Notes: generated by a model not told the origin, from the letters alone. A DNA stretch of 64,000 nucleotides from Caballeronia sp. LZ062 (GCF_031450785.1 NZ_JARTWB010000002.1:310001-374000), one strand, 5' to 3'; positions 27,278-36,684 are shown, numbered from the stretch's first letter. Made by a program: numbers and translations.

Positions 27278-27667
27278 GAAGTTCGTCTCCTTGTTTGTTT
27301 GAATGGGTAGTCGTGCGGACCTGCCGCGCTTTATGCCGGCACGAGCTGCGCGTGAGGTCGCGAGCATCGGCCTGAGCCGTATCACCGATGGCGACGCTAC
27401 CATGACCTTAACCTGCGTGCTGCGCGTCAAGAACGGCAGCGTGCTTCGGCTACAGCGAGGCTTTCATTAGCGTTGTAAGGTGGAACATGGCGGTGCGGTG
27501 AGACTGCGCATTCCCTGTTCCATGCTGCGTAGAAGGACGTTCCCGCCTGAACGACCGTGGCCGGGCGCGTCTGCCGCGACGGGCTGAAGAGGTGGTCTCG
27601 TCGAAAGCTTACGGGTTAACCTCATATAACTTTCGTATCGTCTACAGCGTCGCCAAGCATAAGCGAC
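27278..27667. other. Intergenic region between the PrpD-like gene and the first monooxygenase
   Basis: About 390 bases before the duplicated segment begins. It should hold the promoter of the PrpD-like gene. No convincing gene, repeat or RNA was seen. Confidence 0.45.
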
Positions 27668-29007
27668 GCTAATGCATTTTTGCGAAATGCTGGATTGTTT
27701 GTGCTCTGCCTGGTCCCGTATAGTTGACTTCAAGTTAAGCGGTTGCCGAGGGAGGTCTGCTCTGGCGACACGAACACAATGAATCAGGAGACACGCATGG
27801 TCATGAAGTGCCGAATCGCCATCGTCGGAGGAGGACTTGCCGGTGCTGCGACGTTGAACGCGCTGCACACCTTCGGCATCGAGGCGGAACTGTTCGAGGC
27901 GGCGCCCGCGCTGGGCGAGATCGGTGCCGCGGTGAGTTGCAGCCCGCAAGCGGTGAAGGCGCTGTGGGGCCTGGGTGCAAAGGGCCGTATCGATGCGGTG
28001 GGTCATCGCTCGCCGGGCGAATACACGCGCAATATGCAGTCGGGGGAATTCCTTCAATTTCGCGATCGCTTCAAGCTGGCCGAGAAGTGGGGCGCACCTT
28101 ACTACTCGTTTCATCGCGCGGACTTGCTGGACGCGCTCGCCGCGGGGCTGGATCAGTCGCACATTCATCTTGGACATCGACTCGCATGGGTCAATGAGCG
28201 CAGTGATGCGGTCGAGCTCGTGTTCGAGAACGGCACCCGCGTCGAGGCCGAATATGTGATCGGCGCTGACGGCGTGAAGTCGGTGCTGCGTCAGGCGCTC
28301 TATGGCGACGACAACCCGACCTATACGGGGCAGATGGCGTGGCGTGCGCTGCTCGATGCGAGCATCGTGCCGGACTGGATTCTCGAGCCGAGCGGTCAGA
28401 CCGAATGGGTCGGCCCGGGCGCGCATGTGCGGGCGTACTACATCCGGCAGAAGAAGCTGGTCAATATCGTGACGCAGCAGGACACGGCCGAGTGGGTCGA
28501 AGAGAGCTGGAACAAGCAGGGCGATCCGGACGAAATGCGCGCGAGCTTCGAGAACCCCGAGCCGCGTTTGAAAGAACTGCTGGGCTTGGTCACGAAGTGC
28601 ATGAAGTGGGGTCTGTTTGCGCGGCCGATCAATGACAACTGGGGCCGTGGGCGCATTCAGCTGATCGGCGATGCGGCACACGCAATGGTGCCGAACGCGG
28701 GACAAGGCGCGTGTCAGGCGTTCGAGGATGCGTACATCCTCGGGCGCTGGCTGAGTGCAAGCGCCGATCCGATTCAGGCGTTCAACGAATTCCGCCGGGT
28801 GCGCATCCCGCGCGTGCATGGCGTGCAGCGCCTGTCGCTGGCGAACCTGCGCTTCAAACACATGAAGGACAGTCAGGCGCAAAAGGAAGCGATTGTCACG
28901 GGCAAGGGCAGCGTGCACGGCACGAACGACTGGCTCTATGGCTTTGACCCGACGACCGACTGGAACAAGACGCCCGTCGTGGCCGAACAGTATGCCGACG
29001 CGCCTGC
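27668..29007. repeat. 1.34-kb duplicated segment, copy 1
   Basis: This segment matches 37606-38945 at an offset of 9,938 bases. It covers about 130 bases of upstream DNA and almost all of the FAD monooxygenase gene. I count 3 differences in the dyad spacer (27679-27682) and 12 in the gene between 28540 and 28894, all 12 synonymous. 27683-28539 is identical in both copies. No terminal repeats or transposase accompany it. Confidence 0.95.
27674..27724 (+). promoter_or_regulatory. LysR-type dyad and promoter of monooxygenase copy 1
   Basis: A dyad GCATT-N7-AATGC (27674-27690) lies just upstream of TTGTTT (27695-27700), an 18-base spacer and TATAGT (27719-27724). An activator site directly upstream of a weak -35 box is the classic LysR arrangement. 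The same elements stand before copy 2, next to the LysR gene. Confidence 0.65.
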
Positions 29008-29053
29008 GGGCCCGGACTCCGCAAAGGACGCATCGCCCGCGACCACTCATTGA
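27797..29053 (+). CDS. FAD-dependent monooxygenase, copy 1 (salicylate hydroxylase/NicC-like)
   Basis: A 418-residue group A flavoprotein hydroxylase. ATG 27797 has AGGAG six bases upstream. The dinucleotide-binding motif is IAIVGGGLAG (about residues 7-16), the second FAD/NADH motif is GADGVKS (156-162), and the ribityl-binding motif is GDAAHAMVPNAGQG (291-304). The family hydroxylates aromatic or heteroaromatic acids using NAD(P)H and O2, sometimes with decarboxylation. Residues 1-404 are identical to those of copy 2; the last 14 are unique (GPDSAKDASPATTH). It heads a plus-strand series of catabolic genes. Confidence 0.93.
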   Translation: MVMKCRIAIVGGGLAGAATLNALHTFGIEAELFEAAPALGEIGAAVSCSPQAVKALWGLGAKGRIDAVGHRSPGEYTRNMQSGEFLQFRDRFKLAEKWGAPYYSFHRADLLDALAAGLDQSHIHLGHRLAWVNERSDAVELVFENGTRVEAEYVIGADGVKSVLRQALYGDDNPTYTGQMAWRALLDASIVPDWILEPSGQTEWVGPGAHVRAYYIRQKKLVNIVTQQDTAEWVEESWNKQGDPDEMRASFENPEPRLKELLGLVTKCMKWGLFARPINDNWGRGRIQLIGDAAHAMVPNAGQGACQAFEDAYILGRWLSASADPIQAFNEFRRVRIPRVHGVQRLSLANLRFKHMKDSQAQKEAIVTGKGSVHGTNDWLYGFDPTTDWNKTPVVAEQYADAPAGPDSAKDASPATTH

Positions 29054-29063
29054 GAGCATAACG

Positions 29064-29945
29064 ATGAAGATCTGCCGCTATAACGAAGGCCTTCCCGGAC
29101 TTATCGAGGGCGAGAACATCTACCCGCTCGCCGACGCACTGGTCACGGCCGGCGCAACCCGTGTCAACGCCACCATGACCGAAGTGGTCGATGCACTCGC
29201 GAATCACCCGTCGGCGCGCGATGCAATCGCCGCCGCGCGTCGCGCTCATGCTGTGCCGCTCGCTCAGGCGAAGCTGCTCGCGCCGATCGACAACCCGCCC
29301 GCCATCTGGGCCGGGGCCGCGAATTATCGCTCGCATCAGGCGGAAATGACGGACCGCGTCGGTGCTTACGACCGCTCGCAGTTCTCCGCCGACGACCTGA
29401 TGGCGGAAGTGTTTCTCAAGCCGTCATCGTCTATCGTCGGGCCCAACGGCACGGTGATCCTGCCGAAGATCGCGAAGCACGTGGACTTCGAATGCGAACT
29501 GTGCGTTGTCATCGGCCGCACCGCGAAGAACGTATCGGCGGAGCAAGCCCTCGACTACGTGTATGGCTATACGCTGTGCTGGGACATCAGCATTCGTGAT
29601 CCGTGGGGCCGGCGTCACAACACGCGCAATATCCGCAAGGGCTTCGATACTTTCTGCGGCGTGGGCCCGTGGTTCGTGACGCGCGATGAAATCAGCGAGC
29701 CGCAGGACTTGCGCATCAATGTCGAGCAGAACGGCCGCACGGTGATGCGGGCGCATACGAAGGACATGATCAACGGCGTGCGCGATCTGATCCGTTTCCT
29801 GTCGAGCGTCACGACGCTCAAGCCCGGCACGCTCATCACGACCGGAACGCCCGCCGGCGTGTCGCAGCTTTTCGACGGCGACCGGCTGAAAGGCACGATC
29901 GACGGCATCGGCTCCATGGAGCTCGACGTCGCAGCCGACAAGTGA
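29064..29945 (+). CDS. Fumarylacetoacetate hydrolase-family protein
   Basis: A 293-residue protein. ATG 29064 lies 10 bases after the monooxygenase stop codon. The C-terminal two-thirds carry the FAH fold: WAGAANYRSHQAEM, then EVFLKPSSSIVGP, the metal-binding FECELCVVIG acidic pair, YGYTLCWDISIRDPWGR and LITTGTPAGV. The family hydrolyses or decarboxylates 2-oxo-alkanedioate-type ring-cleavage products (for example HpcG/HpaG, fumarylpyruvate hydrolase). In this position it probably works on a product of meta-cleavage. The exact substrate is not resolved. Confidence 0.92.
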   Translation: MKICRYNEGLPGLIEGENIYPLADALVTAGATRVNATMTEVVDALANHPSARDAIAAARRAHAVPLAQAKLLAPIDNPPAIWAGAANYRSHQAEMTDRVGAYDRSQFSADDLMAEVFLKPSSSIVGPNGTVILPKIAKHVDFECELCVVIGRTAKNVSAEQALDYVYGYTLCWDISIRDPWGRRHNTRNIRKGFDTFCGVGPWFVTRDEISEPQDLRINVEQNGRTVMRAHTKDMINGVRDLIRFLSSVTTLKPGTLITTGTPAGVSQLFDGDRLKGTIDGIGSMELDVAADK

Positions 29946-29978
29946 TCGCCCCGCATCTCGACACATAACGGATGACCC

Positions 29979-30776
29979 ATGCTTCTGCCGCTGAATCAAC
30001 GCACCATCAGCTACGACATCGTCGGTCCCGAGACGGGTCCTGTGGTCGTGTTCTCGCACTCGCTCGCCGCCGATCTGGGTCTTTGGGCAGAGCAGGTGCC
30101 CGCGCTGCTCGCCGCGGGGTATCGCGTGCTGCGCACGGACCTGCGCGGACACGGCGGCAGTACGCCGACGCCTGCGCCGTACACCATCGATCTGCTGGCC
30201 GACGACGTCATCGACGTGCTCGACGCGTTGCGTATCGAACGCGCGCATTTCGTCGGGCTGTCTATCGGCGGAATGATCGGTCAGTCGCTGGGCTTGCGTC
30301 ATGCGCCGCGGTTCGAGTCGCTGATGCTGTGCGATACGCAGTCGGAATCGCCGCCCGATGCCGCGACGTTCTGGGGACCGATGATCGAGTCGATCACGCA
30401 GGCGAACTCCCTAGAACCTATCGCTGACCGCACCATGCAGCGTTGGCTGACCGAGGACTACAAACGAGCGCATCCCGTCCGCTGGAAGCAGATTCGCGAT
30501 ACGGTCGCCGGTTGTACGCCGACTGGTTACATCGGCTGTGCGGGCGCCATCGGCAACTTCAATTTCACCGACCGCCTCGGCACCGTGAAGACGCCGGTGC
30601 TGGTCGCATGCGGTACGCAAGACCCGCGCGCGACGCCGGCCGAGAGCCGTCGAATTGCGAGCCTCTTTGCGAATGGAAACTACGCCGAGTTCGACGGCGC
30701 CAAGCACGTCCCGAACGTCGAACAGCCGGAGAAGTTCAACAGCGTGCTGCTGCAGTGGCTCGCAGCGCACGCATGA
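29979..30776 (+). CDS. Alpha/beta hydrolase (enol-lactonase-like)
   Basis: A 265-residue hydrolase with VVVFSHSLAADLGLW at the oxyanion hole, DLRGHGGS, the nucleophile elbow GLSIGG (Ser near residue 94) and a catalytic His in AKHVPNVEQPEKF. The catalytic Asp probably lies in ACGTQDPRATP. The composition and length resemble 3-oxoadipate enol-lactonases (PcaD) and C-C hydrolases of meta-cleavage pathways. It follows the FAH gene by 33 bases and precedes a class II aldolase gene by 10 bases, in an apparent operon. Confidence 0.9.
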   Translation: MLLPLNQRTISYDIVGPETGPVVVFSHSLAADLGLWAEQVPALLAAGYRVLRTDLRGHGGSTPTPAPYTIDLLADDVIDVLDALRIERAHFVGLSIGGMIGQSLGLRHAPRFESLMLCDTQSESPPDAATFWGPMIESITQANSLEPIADRTMQRWLTEDYKRAHPVRWKQIRDTVAGCTPTGYIGCAGAIGNFNFTDRLGTVKTPVLVACGTQDPRATPAESRRIASLFANGNYAEFDGAKHVPNVEQPEKFNSVLLQWLAAHA

Positions 30777-30786
30777 GGGCAGACTC

Positions 30787-31476
30787 ATGAGCGAACTGAT
30801 GACGAAGACACTGAAGGCGTGGCGGTTCCTGTATCGCCGCGGCTTTATCGAGGGCTTCGGTCACATCAGCGTGCGACTGCCGGACCAGCGCTTCATGATT
30901 ACGCGCCATTCGCTCGGTATGAACGCGACGCCCGAAGACTTCGTGGTCATGGACTTCGAAGGACGCAAGCTGGAGGGCGCGGGTGATCCGCCGGGCGAGT
31001 ATCCGATCCACCTCGAAGTTCTGGCTGCACGACCCGACGTGAATTCGGTCATTCACTATCACGGCATGTATTCGACGTCGTTCACGACGAGCGGTCAGCG
31101 GCTGCGCCCCATCCACCTGATGGGCACGCTGTTTCACGACGGTATTCCGGTCTATCACGACCCGCGTCTCGTGAGTGATCGCAAGCGCGGCGCGACGCTG
31201 GCGCAGGCTCTCGGCTCTCACCGCGCGGTGTTGATGTGCGCACACGGGGCAACGATTACTGGCGCGAGTGTGGAAGAGGCGGTCGCTAGTGCGTTCCTCT
31301 TCGAAGAGAACGCGCATCGCGCCTGCATCAGCGCGACGCTCGGCACGCCGCAATGGATCGATGACGAAACCGCTGCCGATGCCGGCGCCGAGTTGATCCA
31401 GACGCGCGGTCCCTTCCGTCGCGTGTGGGCGCTAGTCGAAGCAGAAGACGAGGACGAGCAAAAGCGCAAGGGCTGA
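30787..31476 (+). CDS. Class II aldolase/adducin-family protein (cytoplasmic)
   Basis: A 229-residue protein with no signal peptide. Zinc-site motifs are visible: GFGHISVRLPD, VIHYHGMYSTS (the HxH pair) and MCAHGATITG (third His). These match the class II aldolase/adducin fold used by fuculose-phosphate and related retro-aldolases and decarboxylases. A role in cleaving a hydroxylated intermediate into smaller units fits the cluster. A second member (33273-34082) is exported. The start is ATG 30787, 10 bases after the hydrolase stop; a longer frame lacks support. Confidence 0.88.
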   Translation: MSELMTKTLKAWRFLYRRGFIEGFGHISVRLPDQRFMITRHSLGMNATPEDFVVMDFEGRKLEGAGDPPGEYPIHLEVLAARPDVNSVIHYHGMYSTSFTTSGQRLRPIHLMGTLFHDGIPVYHDPRLVSDRKRGATLAQALGSHRAVLMCAHGATITGASVEEAVASAFLFEENAHRACISATLGTPQWIDDETAADAGAELIQTRGPFRRVWALVEAEDEDEQKRKG

Positions 31477-31539
31477 TTTCATCGGGTGGTGGTCGCCCGA
31501 ACGCTTATCGTCAACAAGTATCATTAACAGTACTAAATT

Positions 31540-32373
31540 ATGAGTGACAAGGCCGATTCTTTTTGTGTCATGACCTCCGGGGTCTTCACCGCTGCGTATC
31601 TCGCGCTGGTTCCTCTTCTGGAAGCCATGACAGGCAAAGGGATCGTGACATTGACGACCTCGATCGGCACGGGCGAGACCTCGATCCCGAGCCGCCTCGC
31701 ACGCTCGGAGCCGGTGGACCTGGTGATCGTGGCGGAGCCGAACATGCAGCGTTTCGTGCAGCAGGGTTACATTCTGGCGGATACGCGCACGCTGATTGCG
31801 AAGTCATCGGTAGCCATTGCCGTACGTGAAGGCGAGCCGCCGCCCGATGCCAGCTGCGCGGACGCGCTTAGACGCACGCTTCTTCGGGCCAGGACCATTG
31901 CCTACTCCGCAAGCGAGAGCGGCAAGTATCTCACCACGCAGTTGTATCAGCGGCTGGGCATTCATGAGCAGTGCTTACCGAAGAGCGTCTTCGTCGGAAA
32001 CGGCGAGCGAACCGGCGCGGTCGTCGCGCGCGGCGAAGCGGATATCGCCTTCCAGCAGATCAGCGAACTTCGGCCGGTGAAAGGTATCGCGCATATCACA
32101 CCGATCCCGCCGGAGTTGCAAGCGACTGTGTGGGTCGCTGCGGGCGTGCCTGTTTGGAGCCGGAACGTCGAGCTGGCGCGTTCCGTGGTCCGGTTTCTTG
32201 GATCGGCCGATGCAGCGGCGGCAATCGAACAAAGCGGCCTCGAACTCGTTGGATGCGTACCGGATGCGGTGCCATACTCGAGTCCTGAGGCGGCAATCGC
32301 GCCGGCGGAAGCCGTCAACGTCGACCTTGCGGTGGACTTGACGACCTCTATCCCGAAGCCGGCGGTACTTTAA
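31540..32373 (+). CDS. ModA-like substrate-binding-domain protein without signal peptide
   Basis: A 277-residue protein related to molybdate-type binding proteins (family-11 solute-binding domain). Its opening, CVMTSGVFTAAYLALVP, aligns with the mature start of its paralogue at 41387-42181 (DVMTSGGFTAAYQALGP). The signal peptide of that paralogue is absent here: an in-frame TAA lies two codons before the ATG, so no upstream extension can supply one. Other shared blocks are PSRLARSEPVDLVIV, RTIAYSASESGKY and VARGEADIAFQQISEL. No ABC permease or ATPase is nearby. The protein may be a cytoplasmic sensor or ligand carrier. The ribosome site is weak. Confidence 0.82.
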   Translation: MSDKADSFCVMTSGVFTAAYLALVPLLEAMTGKGIVTLTTSIGTGETSIPSRLARSEPVDLVIVAEPNMQRFVQQGYILADTRTLIAKSSVAIAVREGEPPPDASCADALRRTLLRARTIAYSASESGKYLTTQLYQRLGIHEQCLPKSVFVGNGERTGAVVARGEADIAFQQISELRPVKGIAHITPIPPELQATVWVAAGVPVWSRNVELARSVVRFLGSADAAAAIEQSGLELVGCVPDAVPYSSPEAAIAPAEAVNVDLAVDLTTSIPKPAVL

Positions 32374-32391
32374 TTCATTCGGAGACACAGC

Positions 32392-33276
32392 ATGCATTTG
32401 CGCAGCGTTGAACTGGAGATGCCGGATCGCGCGACGGCGGTCGAATTTCTCAAGAGCCCATGGGGCATGACGGAAGTCGGCACGCGTGGCGATACGACTT
32501 ATCTACGCGGCACGGCAGGCCAGCACTACTCGGTCGCCATCATCGAGCGGCCGGCGCGCGCGTTACGGTCCGCTACCATCGTCGGCACCCGTGATGAGAT
32601 CGAGACCGTGTACGAGCGGGCCGGGAAGGCAGGCTTGCGACGCGGGCCGTGGATCGAAGAATTTCACGAGCCGGGTCACGGTGCTGGCTTCTACGTCGCG
32701 GGACTCGAGGGCGAGCCGTTCCGCTTCGTTGCCGAGGCCGAGCCCGCACCGGCGGCGCTTTCCAACGAGCGCGCGAATCCCATCCGCATAGCGCACGTCG
32801 TGTTCAATACTCGCGACCGGGCTGCGGCATCGCGCACGCTCACTGAGGTCTTCGGCTTCAAACTGAGCGATAGCACGCGTTTCATGGACTTTCTACGTTG
32901 TGACGACCTGCATCATGTGATTGCGTATGCAGATTCGAAGCAGCCTACGCTCAATCACATCGCCTTCGAAATGAAAGATACGGATGCCGTGCTGCGTGGC
33001 ATGGGACGACTCAAGGATGCCGGCTGTGGCACCGTCTGGGGACCGGGTCGTCACGGTCCGGGAGACAACGTATTCGCCTATTTCGTGGGACCGTTCGGCG
33101 CGTGCATCGAATACACCGCTGAAATCATGCGCGTCGACGACGACTACGTGACGGGGACGCCGGACACCTGGCAGTTCCCCAACGGTCGAAACGATCAGTG
33201 GGGCATCTTTAGTCGTGACGTCGAGGCAATGGCTGCGTCGGGCGATACGTTCCCTTACGCGTCAGTCGCGGCATGA
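32392..33276 (+). CDS. VOC-family extradiol dioxygenase-like protein
   Basis: A 294-residue two-domain vicinal-oxygen-chelate protein. The N-terminal domain is degenerate. The C-terminal domain keeps the metal ligands of type I extradiol dioxygenases: His in RIAHVVFNTRD (about residue 130), His in LNHIAFEMKD, and Glu in GACIEYTAEI. Type I enzymes cleave catechol-like rings next to the hydroxyls with Fe(II). It is the best candidate for ring cleavage in this cluster. The gene ends in an ATGA overlap with the following aldolase-like gene. Confidence 0.88.
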   Translation: MHLRSVELEMPDRATAVEFLKSPWGMTEVGTRGDTTYLRGTAGQHYSVAIIERPARALRSATIVGTRDEIETVYERAGKAGLRRGPWIEEFHEPGHGAGFYVAGLEGEPFRFVAEAEPAPAALSNERANPIRIAHVVFNTRDRAAASRTLTEVFGFKLSDSTRFMDFLRCDDLHHVIAYADSKQPTLNHIAFEMKDTDAVLRGMGRLKDAGCGTVWGPGRHGPGDNVFAYFVGPFGACIEYTAEIMRVDDDYVTGTPDTWQFPNGRNDQWGIFSRDVEAMAASGDTFPYASVAA

Positions 33277-34082
33277 ACGCTCGTTTGCTCGCAGGAGTCG
33301 CGCTCATGCTGACCGCCGCGCACGCCTTCTCGCAGGACCGAGACGCGGATGACGCCCGCATTGCGGACGTCGTCACGGGGAGTCACATCCTCGCGAACGA
33401 AGGCATTCTGGACAGCTTCGGACACGTCAGCACGCGTTCCGCGAAGAACCCAAATCATATGTTCATGCCGCGCGCGATGCCGCCGGCGCTCGTCTCGCGC
33501 GCGGATATCGTCGAAGTAGATATCAGCAAAGACTGCAGCGCGGTGGATTCGAATGCGCCACGGTTGAATGGCGAACGCTTCATTCACTGCCGCGTCTATG
33601 CAGCGAATCCCGACGTGCAGTCGGTCATTCACTCGCATGATCTCGCGGTGATTCCCTTTGGTATCGCCAACGTGCCCCTGCGTCCGGTCGTGGCGCAGGC
33701 CGGATTCCTGCCGCCAGAGACGCCCCTGTTCGAAGTCCGCGATGCTTACCCGCCCGACGCGACGAAGCGTGGCGTGCAGGTGACGAACGCGCGGCTCGGA
33801 GATGCGCTCGCGAGCAAGCTCGGCAAGAAGCCCGCGATATTGATGGCGCGTCACGGCGAGACCGTGGTGGGCACATCGGTGCGCGAAGCGACCGTGCGCG
33901 CGCTCTACATTCATATCGACGCAGAGGCGCAGTTGGCGGGCATGCAACTCAACCCGGACATCACGCCGCTCGACGGGCCGGAACTCGCCGTCAATGCGAC
34001 AGAAAACTTCGACAGCGACCGGCCGTGGCAAAACTACCTTTCGCGTCTTCACCGAGTGCAACACGAACAGCAGGTCCATTGA
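33273..34082 (+). CDS. Exported class II aldolase/adducin-family protein
   Basis: A 269-residue protein. Residues 1-21 (MNARLLAGVALMLTAAHAFS) form a plausible signal peptide ahead of the catalytic domain. The class II aldolase motifs are VSTRSAKNPNHMFMPR, VIHSHDLAV (HxH) and ARHGETVVG. Class II aldolases are usually cytoplasmic, so export is unusual. It overlaps the VOC dioxygenase gene by four bases (ATGA), which implies coupled translation. It shares the fold with 30787-31476 but diverges in sequence. Confidence 0.85.
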   Translation: MNARLLAGVALMLTAAHAFSQDRDADDARIADVVTGSHILANEGILDSFGHVSTRSAKNPNHMFMPRAMPPALVSRADIVEVDISKDCSAVDSNAPRLNGERFIHCRVYAANPDVQSVIHSHDLAVIPFGIANVPLRPVVAQAGFLPPETPLFEVRDAYPPDATKRGVQVTNARLGDALASKLGKKPAILMARHGETVVGTSVREATVRALYIHIDAEAQLAGMQLNPDITPLDGPELAVNATENFDSDRPWQNYLSRLHRVQHEQQVH

Positions 34083-34096
34083 ACAAAGGCATTGCG

Positions 34097-35287
34097 ATGA
34101 CTACGACCGCACCTCAGATCAAAGTTCCCGCCACCTATATGCGCGGCGGCACGAGCAAAGGCACCTTCTTCCGCCTCGAAGACCTGCCTGCATCGTGCCA
34201 GCAAGCAGGGCCGGCTCGTGACCGCTTCATGTTGCGCGTAGTGGGAAGCCCCGATCCCTACGGCAAGCAGATCGACGGCATGGGCGGCGCTACGTCCAGC
34301 ACGAGCAAGTGCGTGATCCTTGCAAACAGCACGCGGCCTGACCATGACGTCGACTACTACTTCGGGCAGGTCGCAATCGACGCAGCGCTCGTCGACTGGT
34401 CGGGAAACTGCGGCAACCTCTCCGCAGCCGTCGGCGCATTCGCGCTGCACGCCGGGTTTGTCGACGCCGCACGCGTGCCGAGAAACGGCGTATGTGTCGT
34501 GCGCATCTGGCAGGCGAACATCAGCAAAACGATCATCGCGCATGTGCCCGTGACGGCGGGTCAGGTGCAGGAGACGGGTAACTTCGAACTGGACGGCGTC
34601 ACCTTTCCCGCTGCCGAGATCATGCTCGAATTCATGGATCCTGCCGACGAAGGCGAGGACGGCGGCGCGATGTTTCCCACGGGCCACGTGGTGGACGATC
34701 TCGACGTACCCGGCATCGGCACGCTCAAGGCGACGATGATCAACTCCGGCATCCCGACCATCTTCGTCAACGCCAGCGACATCGGTTTGACGGGTACCGA
34801 GTTGCAAGACGACATCAACGGCGATGTCTCGCGTCTCGCGCAGTTCGAAGCCATCCGCATTGCGGGAGCGCTTCGCATGGGGCTCATCAAGACGCCCGAG
34901 GAGGCGGTGAAGCGTCAGCATACGCCCAAGATCGCGTTCGTCTCGCCGGCGGCGGATTACGTCGCATCGAGCGGAAAGGCTGTTCACGCGAGCGAATTCG
35001 ATCTGCTTGTGCGCGCGGTGTCGATGGGCAAACTGCACCACGCGATGATGGGCACGGCGTCCGTCGCGATTGCGACTGCCGCGGCCGTACCCGGTACGCT
35101 CGTCAATCTCGCGGCGGGCGGCGGAATGCGTGAGGCGGTGCGTTTCGGGCATCCGTCGGGCACCTTGCGTGTCGGTGCCCAGGCCGAGCGGGTGAACGGT
35201 CAGTGGACCGTGACCAAGGCCGCGATGAGTCGCAGCGCGCGCATCCTGATGGAAGGCTTCGTGCGGGTGCCAGGCGACAGCTTCTAA
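34097..35287 (+). CDS. PrpF-family isomerase (4-oxalomesaconate tautomerase-like)
   Basis: A 396-residue protein of the PrpF/diaminopimelate-epimerase-like fold. Its opening YMRGGTSKGTFFRLEDLP is diagnostic, followed by GGATSSTSKC and WSGNCGNLSAAVGAFA (the active-site Cys region) and FGHPSGTLRVGA near the C-terminus. PrpF isomerises 2-methylaconitate; close relatives tautomerise 4-oxalomesaconate in gallate/protocatechuate meta-cleavage (GalD). Given the dioxygenase upstream, a tautomerase role for a ring-cleavage product is more likely than the methylcitrate cycle. The start is ATG 34097, 14 bases after the aldolase-like stop. Confidence 0.9.
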   Translation: MTTTAPQIKVPATYMRGGTSKGTFFRLEDLPASCQQAGPARDRFMLRVVGSPDPYGKQIDGMGGATSSTSKCVILANSTRPDHDVDYYFGQVAIDAALVDWSGNCGNLSAAVGAFALHAGFVDAARVPRNGVCVVRIWQANISKTIIAHVPVTAGQVQETGNFELDGVTFPAAEIMLEFMDPADEGEDGGAMFPTGHVVDDLDVPGIGTLKATMINSGIPTIFVNASDIGLTGTELQDDINGDVSRLAQFEAIRIAGALRMGLIKTPEEAVKRQHTPKIAFVSPAADYVASSGKAVHASEFDLLVRAVSMGKLHHAMMGTASVAIATAAAVPGTLVNLAAGGGMREAVRFGHPSGTLRVGAQAERVNGQWTVTKAAMSRSARILMEGFVRVPGDSF

Positions 35288-35469
35288 ACGAGCGTCTGAC
35301 CGGGCCGTTGACGAGCATACGAAGCACGTGCGTCTGGTTGCGTCCGGTCGGATATTCCTCTTTCCACGACCGCCGTGCAGTAAGGAGAACGAAATTAGTA
35401 AAGGAACGAGTTGACACAAGAATGCTGGAATCTCATTCAGCGCAACCATGCCATCCATGGAGGAGATAA

Positions 35470-36684
35470 ATGAAAAAGCAGACAATGGCCGTCGCAGCAC
35501 TAGCGGGGATCGTTGCGAACGGGGCGTCGGCGCAGACCAGCGTCACGTTGTACGGACTCATCGACACGGGTATTCAATATCAAAGCAGTTCGACCTCGCT
35601 CGGTTCGACGTCGGGCGGGCGCTCTGTCGTCAAGATGTCGAACGGCGTGTGGCAAGGCAGTCGCTTCGGACTGACGGGCAAGGAGGACATTGGCGGTGGC
35701 ACGCAGGTCATCTTCACCCTCGAATCCAGCTTCAATTCAGGGACCGGTGCGGCCGTGCCGACCAACGGCATGTTCGGCCGCCGCTCCTTCGTGGGTCTTA
35801 CGAATCCCGCCTACGGCACGGTGACGATCGGGCGACAGTACACGTCGTATTACACGCTGCTTGTGCCGTATAGCCCGATCAATTGGCTGACGGGCTATGC
35901 AGGCGCGCATCCCGGCGATATCGATTCAATGGACTCCAGCTACCGCGCGAACAACTCGGTGCTGTATGTCTCGCCGTCGTTTCACGGGCTGACGGTGAGT
36001 GGCTACTATGCGCTCGGAGGCGTGCCTGGCGCGTTCAACCGCGGTTCGACCTGGAGCGCGGCGGCACAGTACCTGAACGGACCGTTCGGGATCGCGGCGG
36101 CGTTCTTGCGCATCAACAACTCGACGTTGGGCGGCGGCGCCTGGGGTGCGGATTCGACGACGAGCAGCGGCGGCTCTCAGCCGGGCGTGTCGGCGCTGAC
36201 GTATGGATATCGCAACAATCAGGCGCAACAGCGCATGGCCGTGGCGGGCGGATGGCAGTTCTCGCCCGCGTTCGATATCTCGCTGTCGTATTCGAACGTA
36301 CAGTACATTCCGGGCGTGAATTCGGGCTTCCGCGACGAAGCGATCTTCAACACAGGCGGGGCGGTGCTGCACTGGAAACCGCGTATCGAATGGGACCTGG
36401 CGGCGGGCTACGCCTACACGCGCGCAACTGAAGCGAACGGAGTGAAGAGCCCGGCGCATTACAGCCAGTTCAACTTGATGCAGTACTACAACTTGTCCAA
36501 GCGCACCGGGCTTTATCTGCTCGAAGCGTATCAACGCGCAAGCGGACAGACCTACGCGCTCAGTGCGAACGGAGTGGGTAGCATCATCGGCGCAACGGCC
36601 AATGTGGGCGATGGCATGAACAGCACGCCGTCGTCATCAGGAAGCCAGTTCGTCGGAATCGCCGGCATTATTCATCGCTTCTGA
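35470..36684 (+). CDS. Outer-membrane porin, OmpC/Burkholderia type
   Basis: A 404-residue porin with a GGAGGAG ribosome site. Residues 1-21 are a signal peptide (MKKQTMAVAALAGIVANGASA|Q). SVTLYGLIDTGIQYQ is the usual first strand; GSRFGLTGKEDIGGG and FGRRSFVGLTN follow, and the last residues end in Phe (GIIHRF), as expected for BAM recognition. It likely admits the cluster's substrate across the outer membrane. It lies between the PrpF-like gene and the LysR gene, convergent with the latter. Confidence 0.95.
   Translation: MKKQTMAVAALAGIVANGASAQTSVTLYGLIDTGIQYQSSSTSLGSTSGGRSVVKMSNGVWQGSRFGLTGKEDIGGGTQVIFTLESSFNSGTGAAVPTNGMFGRRSFVGLTNPAYGTVTIGRQYTSYYTLLVPYSPINWLTGYAGAHPGDIDSMDSSYRANNSVLYVSPSFHGLTVSGYYALGGVPGAFNRGSTWSAAAQYLNGPFGIAAAFLRINNSTLGGGAWGADSTTSSGGSQPGVSALTYGYRNNQAQQRMAVAGGWQFSPAFDISLSYSNVQYIPGVNSGFRDEAIFNTGGAVLHWKPRIEWDLAAGYAYTRATEANGVKSPAHYSQFNLMQYYNLSKRTGLYLLEAYQRASGQTYALSANGVGSIIGATANVGDGMNSTPSSSGSQFVGIAGIIHRF

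Noticed and set aside
27467..29059. A long minus-strand frame opposite monooxygenase copy 1 (and its twin at 37567-38856)
   Set aside because: It is antisense to a clear flavoprotein gene with intact motifs. Similarity between the two copies is explained by the DNA duplication.
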